Assembly: GCF_009604455.1 (NCBI RefSeq)
Contig: NZ_WEGL01000002.1
Coordinates: 186,001-250,000, forward strand
Direction: 5' to 3'
From: Streptomyces sp. RB17
GTDB lineage: Bacteria; Actinomycetota; Actinomycetes; Streptomycetales; Streptomycetaceae
Length of the DNA stretch: 64,000 nucleotides
The stretch's first letter is position 1; each line of letters starts with the position of its first letter. A program made the translations under genes and the position numbers. Below the pieces are notes generated by a model. It had not been told where the DNA came from and searched no databases. It was given only the letters and a program-made list of their open reading frames with translations. Of the stretch, positions 54,119-63,996 are shown in pieces.

Positions 54119-55432
54119 TCACTCGGACGCGAAGATCGTCTTCTTCTGGCGCTCGATGGACGACAACAGGCTGTCCACGCCCTTGGGGTTCTGGAGGAAC
54201 TTCTGCAGGCCCGGCTGCATCACCGTGGAGGTGAAGTCGGGACGGGAGTCGCGGTCCATGAACTGGGTGAGCGTCTTGGCGTTGCCGATCATGTCGAACG
54301 CCTTCTTCTGCAGCGCCGAGTACGACGACGTGCTGGCCTTGCTGGAGGCGGCCACCACGCTCGGGTCGCCCTTGAGGTAGAGCTCTTCGGCCGCCGGGGT
54401 GCCGAGGTACTCCATCAGCTTCAGTACGCCGTCGTGGTTCTTCGGGGACTTGCTCACCATGAAGCCGTCGGTCGGCGCCTCGACCGTGTCCTGGCCGTAC
54501 GCGGAGTTGATCTCCGGGAAGGGGAAGAAGTCGAGGTCGTCCAGGTCGGCCTTGTTGGTGAACTGCTGGGCCACGAAGGAGCCGAGGAGGTACATGCCGG
54601 CCTGCTTCGCCACCAGCGTCTGCGCGGCGTCCTGCCAGGTACGGCCCATGAAGCCGTCCTGGTGGTAGGGGAGGAGCTCGGCCCAGTGGTCGAAGACGGC
54701 CTTCACCTTGGGGTCGGTCCAGGCCGCCTTGCCCGCCATCAGCTGGACGTGGAAGTCGTAGCCGTTGAGGCGGAAGTTGATCTGGTCGAAGGTGCCCATC
54801 GCCGGCCAGGCGTCCTTGTCGCCGAAGGCGATCGGGACCAGGCCGTCCTTCTTCATCTGCTTGCACAGGGCGACGAGTTCGTCCCAGGTGGTGGGGACCT
54901 TGTAGCCGTGCTGCGTGAAGACGCTCTTGCGGTAGAAGATCGCCCAGGGGTACGTCGTCAGCGGCACGAAGTAGTACTTGCCGTCCTGGCCCTTGCTGAG
55001 CTTCTTCATCGCGTCCGGGAAGTTGTCCCCGATCTTCGCCCACACGTCGTCGATCGGCGAGGCCAGGCCCTTGGCCGCGAAGAACTGCATGCGGTACCCG
55101 GCGAACCAGTTGAACACGTCGTCCGGCGTGCCCTGCAGATACGAGTTGATCTGCTCCTGGAAGGTGTTGTGGTCCTTGGTGTTCACATCGACCGTGATGC
55201 CGGACTGCTTCTTGAAGTCGGCGTACACGGCCGCGAAGGCCTTCTTCGGCACGGCGTCCGAGGCGTTGGAGCCGAGGGTGACGGTCTTCGGGTCCGAGGC
55301 GGAACCGCTGCCTCCGCAGGCGGACAGCAGGGGTATGCCGGCACCGGCGAGCAGGGCGGCACTGCCCGCACCACGCAGGACGGAGCGACGGCTGGGACCC
55401 GGGACGGAGAGACCGGAGGGGGAGAGGCGCAT
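54119..55432 (-). CDS. Extracellular sugar-binding lipoprotein of the ABC importer
   Basis: 437 residues. The signal peptide has a twin-arginine-like RRSVLRGAG followed by a hydrophobic stretch and lipobox LLSACGG (Cys about 39). The mature protein shows CUT1 solute-binding features: FKKQSGITVDVNTKDHNTFQ, GKYYFVPLTTYPWAIFYRKS, VAKQAGMYLLGSFVAQQF. It captures the oligosaccharide, probably a beta-galactoside given the GH42 gene. It heads the operon; the promoter lies in 55433-55560. Confidence 0.92.
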   Translation of the reverse strand: MRLSPSGLSVPGPSRRSVLRGAGSAALLAGAGIPLLSACGGSGSASDPKTVTLGSNASDAVPKKAFAAVYADFKKQSGITVDVNTKDHNTFQEQINSYLQGTPDDVFNWFAGYRMQFFAAKGLASPIDDVWAKIGDNFPDAMKKLSKGQDGKYYFVPLTTYPWAIFYRKSVFTQHGYKVPTTWDELVALCKQMKKDGLVPIAFGDKDAWPAMGTFDQINFRLNGYDFHVQLMAGKAAWTDPKVKAVFDHWAELLPYHQDGFMGRTWQDAAQTLVAKQAGMYLLGSFVAQQFTNKADLDDLDFFPFPEINSAYGQDTVEAPTDGFMVSKSPKNHDGVLKLMEYLGTPAAEELYLKGDPSVVAASSKASTSSYSALQKKAFDMIGNAKTLTQFMDRDSRPDFTSTVMQPGLQKFLQNPKGVDSLLSSIERQKKTIFASE

Positions 55433-55760
55433 GGCGGCTCCTGAGGAATACAGGGCTCGGTCAAGGGGATGAGTTGATCAACGAAAGGTCTTCGAAACCG
55501 ATCAGAAACCAACTCGACCGAACATCGTGGGCGTAATAACAGCCCCATGTCCGCTCATGAGTCAATAGGTCGGCCCTCTCTGTGCTGTCTCTTGCCCGAA
55601 ACGTAATCGTCATCGTTCACCTGCGTGTTCGGCCGGGTGAAGTACCGAGAGCCCCCACGGCGCGGGCGGCCGCGGGCACTGTGTGAACACGGGTGGTTCC
55701 GCTTCCGGTGCTGACCAGCGGTTCGGGGTCGGACCGGCGGTTCAGGTGCGGACCGGCGGT
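55433..55760. other. Intergenic region with importer promoter and a tandem repeat
   Basis: 328 bp without a gene. The right part of the importer promoter is AT-richer and contains the near-dyad GGTCTTCGAAACC (55487-55499), a possible repressor site. At 55720-55772 a 19-base unit containing GGTTCAGGTGCGGACCGGC is repeated two to three times with changes, running into the last codons of the GntR gene. Confidence 0.5.
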
Positions 55761-56552
55761 TCAGGTGCGGACCAGCAACTGGAAGTCGAAGGCATACCTC
55801 GATGCCCGGTACACATGGCTGCCGTACTCCACCGGCCGGCCCGTGACGTCGTACGCGGTGCGCCGCATGGTGAGCAGGGCCGCGCCCTCCTTCTCGTCCA
55901 GCAGTGCGCCCTCCTCGGCCGTCGCGCTGCGCGCGCCGATGGACTGGCGGGCGCTGTGCAGGACGATCCCGGCCGCCCGCATCATGTGGTACAGACCCGT
56001 CGACTCCAGCTGATCGGTGGGGAGTTCGAGCAGCGTGGCCGGCAGGTAGTTGCACAGGAACGCCACCGGCCGGCCGTGGGTGCAGCGCAGCCGCTCCAGC
56101 ACGGTGACCTCGGCGCCCTCCGCGAGGGCGAGGGCGGCGGCCACCTCCGCGCTCGCCGGGACCCGTTCGTTGCGCAGCACCCGGGTGGTCGGACCCTGGC
56201 CGGCCGACTCCAGGTCGTCGTAGAGGCTGCTGAGCTCCAGTGGCCGTCTGACCTTGCTGTGCACGACCTGCGTGCCCACCCCGCGGCGGCGCACCAGCAG
56301 GCCCTTGTCGACCAGGGACTGGATCGCCTGGCGCACCGTGGGCCGGGACAGACCGAGGCGTACGGAGAGGTCGACCTCGTTGCCCAGGAGGTTGCCCGGG
56401 GCCAGCGTGCCGTGTTCGATGGCCGCCTCCAGTTGCTGGGCGAGCTGGTAGTACAGGGGCACCGGGCTCGTGCGGTCCAGGGTGAAGCTGAGGGAGTCGA
56501 CCGCGCGATCACCCGGTGCCGTTCGCTGCGGGGTGCGGTGTACTGGGCTCAT
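55761..56552 (-). CDS. GntR-family regulator with UTRA domain (HutC subfamily)
   Basis: 263 residues. Winged HTH: VPLYYQLAQQLEAAIEHGTL, GNEVDLSVRLGLSRPTVRQA, IQSLVDKGLLVRRRGVGTQV. The UTRA ligand domain has AEVTVLERLRCTHGRPVAFL, CNYLPATLLELP, and YRASRYAFDFQLLVRT. It is divergent from the solute-binding gene of the cyclitol/sugar cluster, which it presumably represses. The TTGACA-N18-TACACC promoter (56590-56561) ends about 9 bp before the ATG, so the mRNA is close to leaderless. Confidence 0.92.
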   Translation of the reverse strand: MSPVHRTPQRTAPGDRAVDSLSFTLDRTSPVPLYYQLAQQLEAAIEHGTLAPGNLLGNEVDLSVRLGLSRPTVRQAIQSLVDKGLLVRRRGVGTQVVHSKVRRPLELSSLYDDLESAGQGPTTRVLRNERVPASAEVAAALALAEGAEVTVLERLRCTHGRPVAFLCNYLPATLLELPTDQLESTGLYHMMRAAGIVLHSARQSIGARSATAEEGALLDEKEGAALLTMRRTAYDVTGRPVEYGSHVYRASRYAFDFQLLVRT

Positions 56553-56560
56553 GCCTCTCA

Positions 56561-56605
56561 GGTGTAGGTCCCGGAGGGCGAGGGTGTCAATGGTTTGTAC
56601 TTACA
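56561..56605 (-). promoter_or_regulatory. Promoter of the GntR gene with adjacent TGTA-CT-TACA dyad
   Basis: On the minus strand TTGACA (56590-56585) and TACACC (56566-56561) are spaced by 18 bp. The short dyad TGTACTTACA (56596-56605), immediately upstream, is a candidate GntR half-site pair. It lies in the divergent promoter region. Confidence 0.5.
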
Positions 56606-56730
56606 TTCGGACCACCGCGTGAAATGATGTCTTAACAAAGTATTGACAGCAGGCGCCCCAGGGACTTGGATCGCGTCCCAACGCAACAGCGTCCCTTCCC
56701 CCGTCGCACGCACAGTGAGGTGCAGGAAAG

Positions 56731-57750
56731 ATGGACCGCTCTTCTCCCTCCCGCTCCCGGAGGCTGGCCCCGGTGGTGGCGGTCGCCGCCGCGGCGGCCC
56801 TGACCCTCGCCGGCTGCGCCAGCAGCCACGGCGGCAAGAAGGCCGAGGAGGCGGCGCAGAACGCCTCGGCGGGCAAGGCCAACACCCCGCGCATGACCGT
56901 CGCCCTGGTCACGCACCAGGCGCCCGGCGACACCTTCTGGGACACCGTCCGCAAGGGCGCCGAGGCCGCCGCCGCCAAGGACAACGTCAAACTCGTGTAC
57001 TCCGCCGACCCGAACGCCGGCAACCAGGCGAACCTGGTGCAGAACGCGATCGACCAGAAGGTCGACGGCATCGCGGTCACCCTGGCCAAGCCGGACGCGA
57101 TGAAGAGCGTCATCGGCAAGGCGGAGCAGTCAGGCATACCGGTGGTGGGCCTGAACTCGGGCCTGAGCGACTGGAAGAAGCTCGGCCTGCTGGAGTTCTT
57201 CGGGCAGGACGAGAGCGTGGCGGGCGAGGCGTTCGGCGACAAGCTGAACACCACCGGCGCCAAGAAGATCGTCTGTGTGATCCAGGAGCAGGGCAACGTG
57301 GGCCTGACCCAGCGCTGCGACGGGGTGAAGAAGACGTTCAAGGGCACGACTGAGACGCTGTATGTGAACGGCACCGACATGCCGTCGGTGAAGTCGACCA
57401 TCACGGCCAAGCTGAAGCAGGACAACTCCATCGACACCGTCGTCACCCTCGGCGCCCCCTTCGCGCTCACGGCGGTGCAGTCGGTGTCCGACGCGGGCAG
57501 CAAGGCCAAGGTGGCCACCTTCGACCTGAACAAGGACCTGGTGAAGGCCGTCCAGAGCGGCTCGATCGAGTTCGCCGTCGACCAGCAGCCCTATCTGCAG
57601 GGCTACCTTGCGGTCGACGCCCTGTGGCTCTACAAGTACAACGGCAACTACAGCGGCGGCGGAGTCCAGCCGGTGCTGACCGGCCCGGCCTTCGTCGACA
57701 AGTCCAATGTCGACAAGGTCGCCGAGTTCGCCGCGAAGGGCACCCGGTGA
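56731..57750 (+). CDS. Sugar/cyclitol-binding lipoprotein (RbsB-like)
   Basis: 339 residues. Signal peptide with lipobox LTLAGCASS (Cys about 29). The periplasmic-binding fold of the ribose/galactose group: MTVALVTHQAPGDTFWDTVR, GAEAAAAKDNVKLVYSADPN, AIDQKVDGIAVTLAKPDAMK, IPVVGLNSG, FAVDQQPYLQGYLAVDALWL. It binds a monosaccharide or cyclitol such as myo-inositol (inferred from neighbours). The stop overlaps the permease start (TGATG). Confidence 0.92.
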   Translation: MDRSSPSRSRRLAPVVAVAAAAALTLAGCASSHGGKKAEEAAQNASAGKANTPRMTVALVTHQAPGDTFWDTVRKGAEAAAAKDNVKLVYSADPNAGNQANLVQNAIDQKVDGIAVTLAKPDAMKSVIGKAEQSGIPVVGLNSGLSDWKKLGLLEFFGQDESVAGEAFGDKLNTTGAKKIVCVIQEQGNVGLTQRCDGVKKTFKGTTETLYVNGTDMPSVKSTITAKLKQDNSIDTVVTLGAPFALTAVQSVSDAGSKAKVATFDLNKDLVKAVQSGSIEFAVDQQPYLQGYLAVDALWLYKYNGNYSGGGVQPVLTGPAFVDKSNVDKVAEFAAKGTR

Positions 57751-58820
57751 TGAGCATGGCCCAGCAGGCTGGACCGTCGGTGACCACCCCGCCGGGCCCG
57801 AAGGAGGGCGACGGCCGCACCGCGCGCCGCCCGCTGGCACTGCGGCTGCTGGCCCGGCCCGAGGTGGGTGTCTTCCTCGGCGCCGCCGCCGTACTGGTCT
57901 TCTTCCTGGTCGTCGCGCCCTCGGTCCGCCAGGGCAGCTCGATGGCGACGATCCTTTACCAGTCCTCGACCATCGGGATCATGGCGCTGCCGGTGGCGCT
58001 GCTGATGATCGGCGGTGAGTTCGACCTCTCCGCGGGCGTCGCGGTGATCACCTCCGCGCTGACCGCGAGCATGCTCAGCTACCAGCTGACCATGAACGTG
58101 TGGACCGGTGTGATCGTCGCCCTGGCCGTCTCGCTCGCGATCGGTTTCTTCAACGGCTGGATGGTGGTCAAAACCGGTCTGCCCAGCTTCCTGATCACGC
58201 TGGGCACGTTCCTGATCCTGCAGGGCGTGAACCTGGCCGTGACCAAGCTGGTCACCGGCAATGTGGCCACCGACGACATCAGCGACATGGACGGCTTCGA
58301 CCAGGCCAGGAAGGTCTTCGCCTCGTCCTTCGACGTCGGCGGGGTGCAGGTGAAGATCACGGTGGTGTGGTGGCTGGTGTTCGCCGCGATCGCCACCTGG
58401 GTGCTGCTGCGCACCAGGTACGGCAACTGGATCTTCGCGGTCGGCGGCAACAAGGAGTCCGCCCGGGCCGTGGGTGTCCCGGTGACCTTCACCAAGATCT
58501 CGCTGTTCATGCTGGTCGGCTTCGGCGCCTGGTTCATCGGCATGCACCAGCTGTTCTCCTTCAACACCGTGCAGTCCGGTGAGGGCGTCGGGCAGGAGCT
58601 GATCTACATCGCGGCGGCGGTGATCGGCGGCTGTCTGCTCACCGGCGGCGCCGGCTCGGCGATCGGCCCGGTCTTCGGGGCGTTCATGTTCGGCATGGTC
58701 AACCAGGGCATCGTCTACGCCGGCTGGAACCCCGACTGGTTCAAGGCCTTCCTGGGCGTGATGCTGCTCGGCGCCGTCCTGATCAATCTGTGGGTCCAGC
58801 GCACGGCGACCCGGAGGTAG
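57750..58820 (+). CDS. ABC permease, RbsC type (CUT2)
   Basis: 356 residues from ATG 57750. Ten or so helices. BPD_transp_2 signatures: [20 protein letters not shown] (G-x-DLS), [57 protein letters not shown]. Coupled to the binding-protein gene by TGATG and followed 4 bp later by the ATPase. Confidence 0.94.
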   Translation: MSMAQQAGPSVTTPPGPKEGDGRTARRPLALRLLARPEVGVFLGAAAVLVFFLVVAPSVRQGSSMATILYQSSTIGIMALPVALLMIGGEFDLSAGVAVITSALTASMLSYQLTMNVWTGVIVALAVSLAIGFFNGWMVVKTGLPSFLITLGTFLILQGVNLAVTKLVTGNVATDDISDMDGFDQARKVFASSFDVGGVQVKITVVWWLVFAAIATWVLLRTRYGNWIFAVGGNKESARAVGVPVTFTKISLFMLVGFGAWFIGMHQLFSFNTVQSGEGVGQELIYIAAAVIGGCLLTGGAGSAIGPVFGAFMFGMVNQGIVYAGWNPDWFKAFLGVMLLGAVLINLWVQRTATRR

Positions 58821-58824
58821 AGCG

Positions 58825-59730
<906 letters not shown>

Positions 59731-59732
59731 CC

Positions 59733-60641
59733 ATGGCCACCCCCACCCCGCTGGACCGCATCCGGGTCGGCTCGGCCCCCGACTCCTGGGGCGTCTGGTT
59801 CCCCGACGACCCGCGGCAGGTGCCCTGGGAACGCTTCCTGGACGAAGTGTCCGAGGCCGGCTACGAGTGGATCGAACTCGGCCCCTACGGCTATCTGCCC
59901 ACCGACCCCGCGCGACTCGGGGACGAGGTGGCCCGGCGCAACCTGAAGGTCTCCGCGGGCACGGTCTTCACCGGCATGCACCGCGGCCCGTCCGTCTGGG
60001 CGGAGACCTGGGCGCACGTCAGCCAGGTCGCCGCACTCACCCAGGCGATGGGCGCGCGGCACCTGGTGGTCATCCCGTCCTTCTGGCGGGACGACAAGAC
60101 CGCCGAGATCCTGGAGCCGCCGGAGCTGACCGCCGAGCAGTGGGCGCATCTGACCAAGGGCATGGAGCGGCTCGGCCACGAGGTCAAGGAGACGTACGGC
60201 CTGGACATCGTGGTCCACCCGCACGCCGACACCCACATCGACACCGAGGACCACGTCGAACGCTTCCTCGACTCGACCGACACCGAGCTGGTCAACCTGT
60301 GCCTGGACACCGGGCACTACGCCTACTGCGGCGGGGACAGCGTCAAGCTCATCGAGACCTACGGCGAGCGCATCGGCTATCTGCACCTCAAGCAGGTCGA
60401 CCCGGACATCCTCGCCGAGGTGGTCGCGAAGGGGGTGCCGTTCGGGCCGGCGGTGCAGCGCGGAGTGATGTGCGAACCGCCGTCCGGCGTACCCGAGTTG
60501 GCGCCCGTCCTCGAGGCCGCGCAGCGACTCGGCGTGGAGCTGTTCGCGATCGTCGAGCAGGACATGTATCCGTGCGAGCCGGACAAGCCCCTGCCGATCG
60601 CGCTGCGGACGCGACGGTTCCTGCGGTCCTGCGGGGCCTGA
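59733..60641 (+). CDS. Sugar phosphate isomerase/epimerase (IolE/IolI-like, xylose-isomerase fold)
   Basis: 302 residues. APE2 TIM barrel with metal ligands: GYEWIELGPYGYLPTDP (Glu), IVVHPHADTHIDTEDH (His), LVNLCLDTGHYAYCGGD (Asp-His), IGYLHLKQVDP (His), FAIVEQDMYPCE (Glu). The PDSWGVWFPDDP opening is typical of inosose dehydratase IolE and relatives. Either inosose dehydration or epimerisation fits the IolG-containing cluster. It ends at a strong hairpin. Confidence 0.88.
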   Translation: MATPTPLDRIRVGSAPDSWGVWFPDDPRQVPWERFLDEVSEAGYEWIELGPYGYLPTDPARLGDEVARRNLKVSAGTVFTGMHRGPSVWAETWAHVSQVAALTQAMGARHLVVIPSFWRDDKTAEILEPPELTAEQWAHLTKGMERLGHEVKETYGLDIVVHPHADTHIDTEDHVERFLDSTDTELVNLCLDTGHYAYCGGDSVKLIETYGERIGYLHLKQVDPDILAEVVAKGVPFGPAVQRGVMCEPPSGVPELAPVLEAAQRLGVELFAIVEQDMYPCEPDKPLPIALRTRRFLRSCGA

Positions 60642-60650
60642 GCACCTCTC

Positions 60651-60688
60651 CGAAGGACCGGGCCCCTTCCGCGGGCCCGGTTCCTTCG
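60651..60688 (+). terminator. Long hairpin terminator after the isomerase gene
   Basis: CGAAGGACCGGGCCC pairs with GGGCCCGGTTCCTTCG with one bulged base: a 15-bp stem starting 9 bp after the stop codon. Confidence 0.85.
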
Positions 60689-60789
60689 TGACCGCGACGG
60701 ATTCGGCCGGAGAGCGGCCGGGAACCAACCGGGGGCACGCGGGCGTTGTGCACGATGACGGGGGACGCCCGCGCAGACGGGAGGACGAG

Positions 60790-60984
60790 ATGACACACCG
60801 CACCGAACCCCGGAAGACGGCCCGGGACGCCACCGACCCGGCGCTGCTGCGCCGCGACCGCTTCGGCACGCTGCCCGAGCGGATACGCCCCGAGGACACG
60901 GTCGAGACCAAGCCGGCCACCCTGCCCGACCCGGCGCGCGACACGTACAACCCCGACGAGTGGCTGATCCGTTACTGCGGCTGA
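60790..60984 (+). CDS. 64-residue hydrophilic protein of unknown function
   Basis: MTHRTEPRKTARDATDPALL... ending DTYNPDEWLIRYCG. ATG 60790 with GAGGAC upstream; strong third-position GC bias. Highly charged, no membrane segment, a C-terminal Tyr-Cys-Gly. I recall similar short proteins in other streptomycetes but know no function. It lies between the importer/isomerase operon and the convergent dehydrogenase operon, with a large symmetrical terminator sharing its stop codon. Confidence 0.7.
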   Translation: MTHRTEPRKTARDATDPALLRRDRFGTLPERIRPEDTVETKPATLPDPARDTYNPDEWLIRYCG

Positions 60985-61035
60985 GACACGGGTGCGGCGC
61001 CGGGCACCTCCGCCCGGCGCCTCCCGTATGTCTCA
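60982..61035. terminator. Bidirectional terminator spanning both convergent stop codons
   Basis: The inner stem GGCGCCGGGC-ACCTCC-GCCCGGCGCC (60996-61021) is nested in outer arms TGAGACA (60982-60988) and TGTCTCA (61029-61035). The outer arms contain the TGA stops of the 64-residue protein and of the IolG-like gene. Confidence 0.88.
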
Positions 61036-62037
61036 GGGCACCCGCACCTCCGCGAGCGTCACCGGCCGGTGCTCGTGCAGCGACAGGGTGCAGGCCTCCG
61101 CGATCCAGCCCGCCTCCAGGGCGTCCTCGACGGTGCAGGGGGAGGGGCGGGTGCCGGCCACGACCTCGGTGAACGCGGTGAGTTCGGCGCGGTAGGCGTC
61201 GGTGAAGCGGTCCATGAAGAAGCCGTGCGGGGTGCCGGACGGGAAGGTCACCCCTGGTTCGACCGAGCGCAGCGGCAGCTTGTCGTCCAGGCCGACGGCG
61301 ATGGAGTCGGCGAAGCCGTGCAGCTCCATGCGGACGTCGTAACCACGCGCGTTGTGGCGGGAGTTGGAGACCACCGCGAGGGTGCCGTCGTCCAGGGTGA
61401 GGATCGCGCCGGTGGTGTCCGCGTCGCCCGCCTCCTTGATGTAGTCGGCGCCGCGGTTTCCGCCGACCGCGTACACCTCGGTGACCTCGCGGCCGGTCAC
61501 CCAGCGGATGATGTCGAAGTCGTGCACGGAACAGTCGCGGAAGATGCCACCGGAGGCGGCGATGTACGCGGCCGGCGGCGGCGCCGGGTCCAGGGTCGTG
61601 CAGCGGACCGTGTGCAGCTTGCCCAGCTCACCGGCCTGTACGGCGGCCCGCGCGGCGGTGAAGCCCGCGTCGAAGCGGCGGTTGTAGCCGATCTGGATCG
61701 GCACGTCGCTGTCGCGTACGGCCTTCAGCACCTCGACGCCCTCGCGCATCGTCTTCGCGACGGGCTTCTCGCAGAAGACCGGGACGCCGGCCTCGACGCC
61801 GGCCAGGATCAGGGCGGGGTGGGCGTCGGTCGCGGCCGCCACCACGATGCCGTCCACGCCGGCGGCCAGCAGCGCCTCCGGCGAGTCCACGACCTCGGCG
61901 CCGAACCGCTCGGCGGCGGCCTTGGCGGCGTCCGCGAACGGGTCGGCGACGACGAGCGACTCGACGGCGTCCAGTCCGGAGAGGGTCTCGGCGTGGAAGG
62001 CGCCGATGCGGCCGAGGCCGAGGATTCCGATGCGCAT
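61033..62037 (-). CDS. iolG: Inositol 2-dehydrogenase-like oxidoreductase (Gfo/Idh/MocA)
   Basis: 334 residues. NAD fold IGILGLGRIGAFHAETLSGL; catalytic EKP motif in VPVFCEKPVAKTMREGVEV; substrate helix RDCSVHDFDIIRWVTGREVT (D-x3-H-like) and YNRRFDAGF. It oxidises myo-inositol or a related cyclitol/sugar to the keto form; exact substrate unproven. It forms a minus-strand run with an SDR and a dioxygenase, convergent with the importer operon. Confidence 0.9.
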   Translation of the reverse strand: MRIGILGLGRIGAFHAETLSGLDAVESLVVADPFADAAKAAAERFGAEVVDSPEALLAAGVDGIVVAAATDAHPALILAGVEAGVPVFCEKPVAKTMREGVEVLKAVRDSDVPIQIGYNRRFDAGFTAARAAVQAGELGKLHTVRCTTLDPAPPPAAYIAASGGIFRDCSVHDFDIIRWVTGREVTEVYAVGGNRGADYIKEAGDADTTGAILTLDDGTLAVVSNSRHNARGYDVRMELHGFADSIAVGLDDKLPLRSVEPGVTFPSGTPHGFFMDRFTDAYRAELTAFTEVVAGTRPSPCTVEDALEAGWIAEACTLSLHEHRPVTLAEVRVP

Positions 62038-62106
62038 GAGGATGAGGCTCCTTGCAGTTCTTGCGGGGACGAGGTGGTTCCTGCCGGGACGAACGGAGAG
62101 GGAGGT

Positions 62107-62895
62107 TCAGTCGAGGCCGCCGAGGACGTTCTGGTCCCAGTCGATCACCGAGCCCGTGACCACCCCCGACCGGTCGGACAGCAGGAAGACCACGAAGTCG
62201 GCGATCTCGTCCGGTTGGCCCAGTTTCCCCATGGGCAGCTTCGCCGCGGCCTGCTCGCGCCAGTCGTCGCCGGCGTCGTGGAAGGCGCGCTGGGTGGCGT
62301 CCTCGCCCTCCGTCGCGGTCCAGCCGATGTTCAGGCCGTTGATCCGGATCCGGTCCCAGCGGTGGGCGTGCGCCGCGTTGCGGGTCAGGCCCGCGAGGCC
62401 CGCCTTGGCGGCGACGTACGGCGCCAGGAACGGCTGACCGCCGTGCGCCGACGAGGTGATGATGTTGACGATCGTGCCGGGCGCCTTGCGGGCCACCATG
62501 TCGGCGACCGCCGCCTGCATCGCGAAGAACGGCCCCTTGAGGTTGATCGCGATGTGCGCGTCGAACAGCTCCGGGGTGGTGTCCAGCAGTGTGCCCCGGG
62601 AGGTCAGCCCGGCGGAGTTCACCAGGCAGTCGATGCGGCCGTAGGCGTTCACCACCTCGGCGACCGCCGCCCTGGCCTGCTCGGCGTCCGCCAGATCGGC
62701 GCGCACGAACATCGCCTTGCCCCCGGCCGACGCCAGCTCCGCGACCAGCGCCTCACCCGGTTCGGTACGGCGCCCGGTGACCGCCACGACGGCGCCCTCC
62801 CGGACGGCGGCCCGCGCGATCGCCGCACCGACCCCCTGACTGCCGCCGTTGACCAGGACGATCTTCTCCCGGAGAAGTCCGTCGAGAAGTCCCAT
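62107..62895 (-). CDS. Short-chain dehydrogenase/reductase
   Basis: 262 residues. Cofactor motif VNGGSQGVGAAIARAA (T-G-x3-G-x-G form, here NGGSQGVG), VNSAG (NNAG equivalent), catalytic Ser in NIITSSAHGG and Tyr-x3-Lys in FLAPYVAAKAGLAGLTRNAA. IGWTATEGEDATQRAFH follows. Its substrate is probably a cyclitol or sugar, matching the IolG-like neighbour 69 bp downstream. Confidence 0.92.
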   Translation of the reverse strand: MGLLDGLLREKIVLVNGGSQGVGAAIARAAVREGAVVAVTGRRTEPGEALVAELASAGGKAMFVRADLADAEQARAAVAEVVNAYGRIDCLVNSAGLTSRGTLLDTTPELFDAHIAINLKGPFFAMQAAVADMVARKAPGTIVNIITSSAHGGQPFLAPYVAAKAGLAGLTRNAAHAHRWDRIRINGLNIGWTATEGEDATQRAFHDAGDDWREQAAAKLPMGKLGQPDEIADFVVFLLSDRSGVVTGSVIDWDQNVLGGLD

Positions 62896-62925
62896 GACGT
62901 GCCCGCCCTTCCTCAGCTCTCTTCC

Positions 62926-63996
62926 TCAGCTCTCTCGCCGTTCCGCACCGGCCCGCAACTCCGCACGAAGCCGCTCCGGTGTCCACTTCTCGCGCACCGC
63001 CCGCCGCAGCACGTCCGCCTGCGCCGGCGGGGCCAGACCGTCGACCGGCGGGTCGCTGTCGAGGTTGGTCGGGAAGGGGTAGCCCTCGGCGCTCGCCGCG
63101 ATCACGTTCTCCAGCCACGCCTCGCCGGCCCCCTCGGCCGCGCGCCCCAGCAGCACCGGGAACACCGCGTTCGCCACCGCCTCCCGGTCCACCGTCTCCA
63201 TCGCGCGCCCGAAGGCGGAGGACACCTGGAGCAGATTGGCCGTGCGCCGCACGTCCGCCGTGCGGTTGGTGCCGGCGGCGTGGAAGAGCGCCGGGTTGAA
63301 GAAGGCCGCGTCGCCCTTGGCGAGCGGGAGCTGTACGTGGTGTGCCTCGAAGTACGCCTGGAACTCCGGGAGCCGCCAGGCCAGATAGCCCGGCTCGTAC
63401 CGCTGCGAGTACGGCAGATACAGCGTCGGGCCCGACTCCACCGGCATGTCGCAGTGGGCGACCGCGCCCTGGAGGGTGAGCACCGGGGAGAGCCGGTGCA
63501 CATGGGCCGGGTAGGCGGCCGCGGTCGCGTTGCTGAGGAAGCCGAGGTGGTAGTCCCGGTGCGCGGTCTGCCCGGCGCCGCCCGGGTTGACCACGTTGAC
63601 CTGCGAGGTCACCTGGTAGCCGGGACCCAGCCAGGCCGAGCAGACCAGGGCCAGGACGTCGTTCGCGTAGTAGCCGGCGAACGCCTCCGGGTCGTACAGG
63701 GCCGTCTTCTCCAGCGCGTTCCACACCCGGTCGTTGGCACCGGGCTGGGCGAAGTGGTCGCCGGCGGTGGCGCCGGACGCCCGCTGTTCGGCGATCAGCG
63801 CCTCGAACACGGCCGTGACCCGGTCGACGACCGCCGGGTCCGGGTAGGCGCCCCGGACGACGACGATGCCGGGGCCGTCGGCGAACGCCCGCACCAGCTC
63901 CGCCCGCAGCGCGTCCCGGTCCCCGCCGGCACGCAGCCGTTCACCCTCGTACACCAGCACGTTCTCGGCCACCGAGGCGGCGTGCGGGTAGTCCAT
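62926..63996 (-). CDS. Phytanoyl-CoA dioxygenase (PhyH)-family Fe(II)/2-oxoglutarate enzyme
   Basis: 356 residues; ATG at 63996, 4 bp before the window ends, so the start is probable but its upstream context is unseen. Iron ligands: His-x-Asp in GQTAHRDYHLGFLSN, distal His in ALFHAAGTNRT, and 2-oxoglutarate Arg in ADVRRTANLLQ. Family members hydroxylate diverse small molecules. Placed before the SDR and IolG genes on the same strand, it probably oxidises the imported compound or a derivative. A dioxygenase is unusual in an inositol-type cluster. Confidence 0.85.
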   Translation of the reverse strand: MDYPHAASVAENVLVYEGERLRAGGDRDALRAELVRAFADGPGIVVVRGAYPDPAVVDRVTAVFEALIAEQRASGATAGDHFAQPGANDRVWNALEKTALYDPEAFAGYYANDVLALVCSAWLGPGYQVTSQVNVVNPGGAGQTAHRDYHLGFLSNATAAAYPAHVHRLSPVLTLQGAVAHCDMPVESGPTLYLPYSQRYEPGYLAWRLPEFQAYFEAHHVQLPLAKGDAAFFNPALFHAAGTNRTADVRRTANLLQVSSAFGRAMETVDREAVANAVFPVLLGRAAEGAGEAWLENVIAASAEGYPFPTNLDSDPPVDGLAPPAQADVLRRAVREKWTPERLRAELRAGAERRES

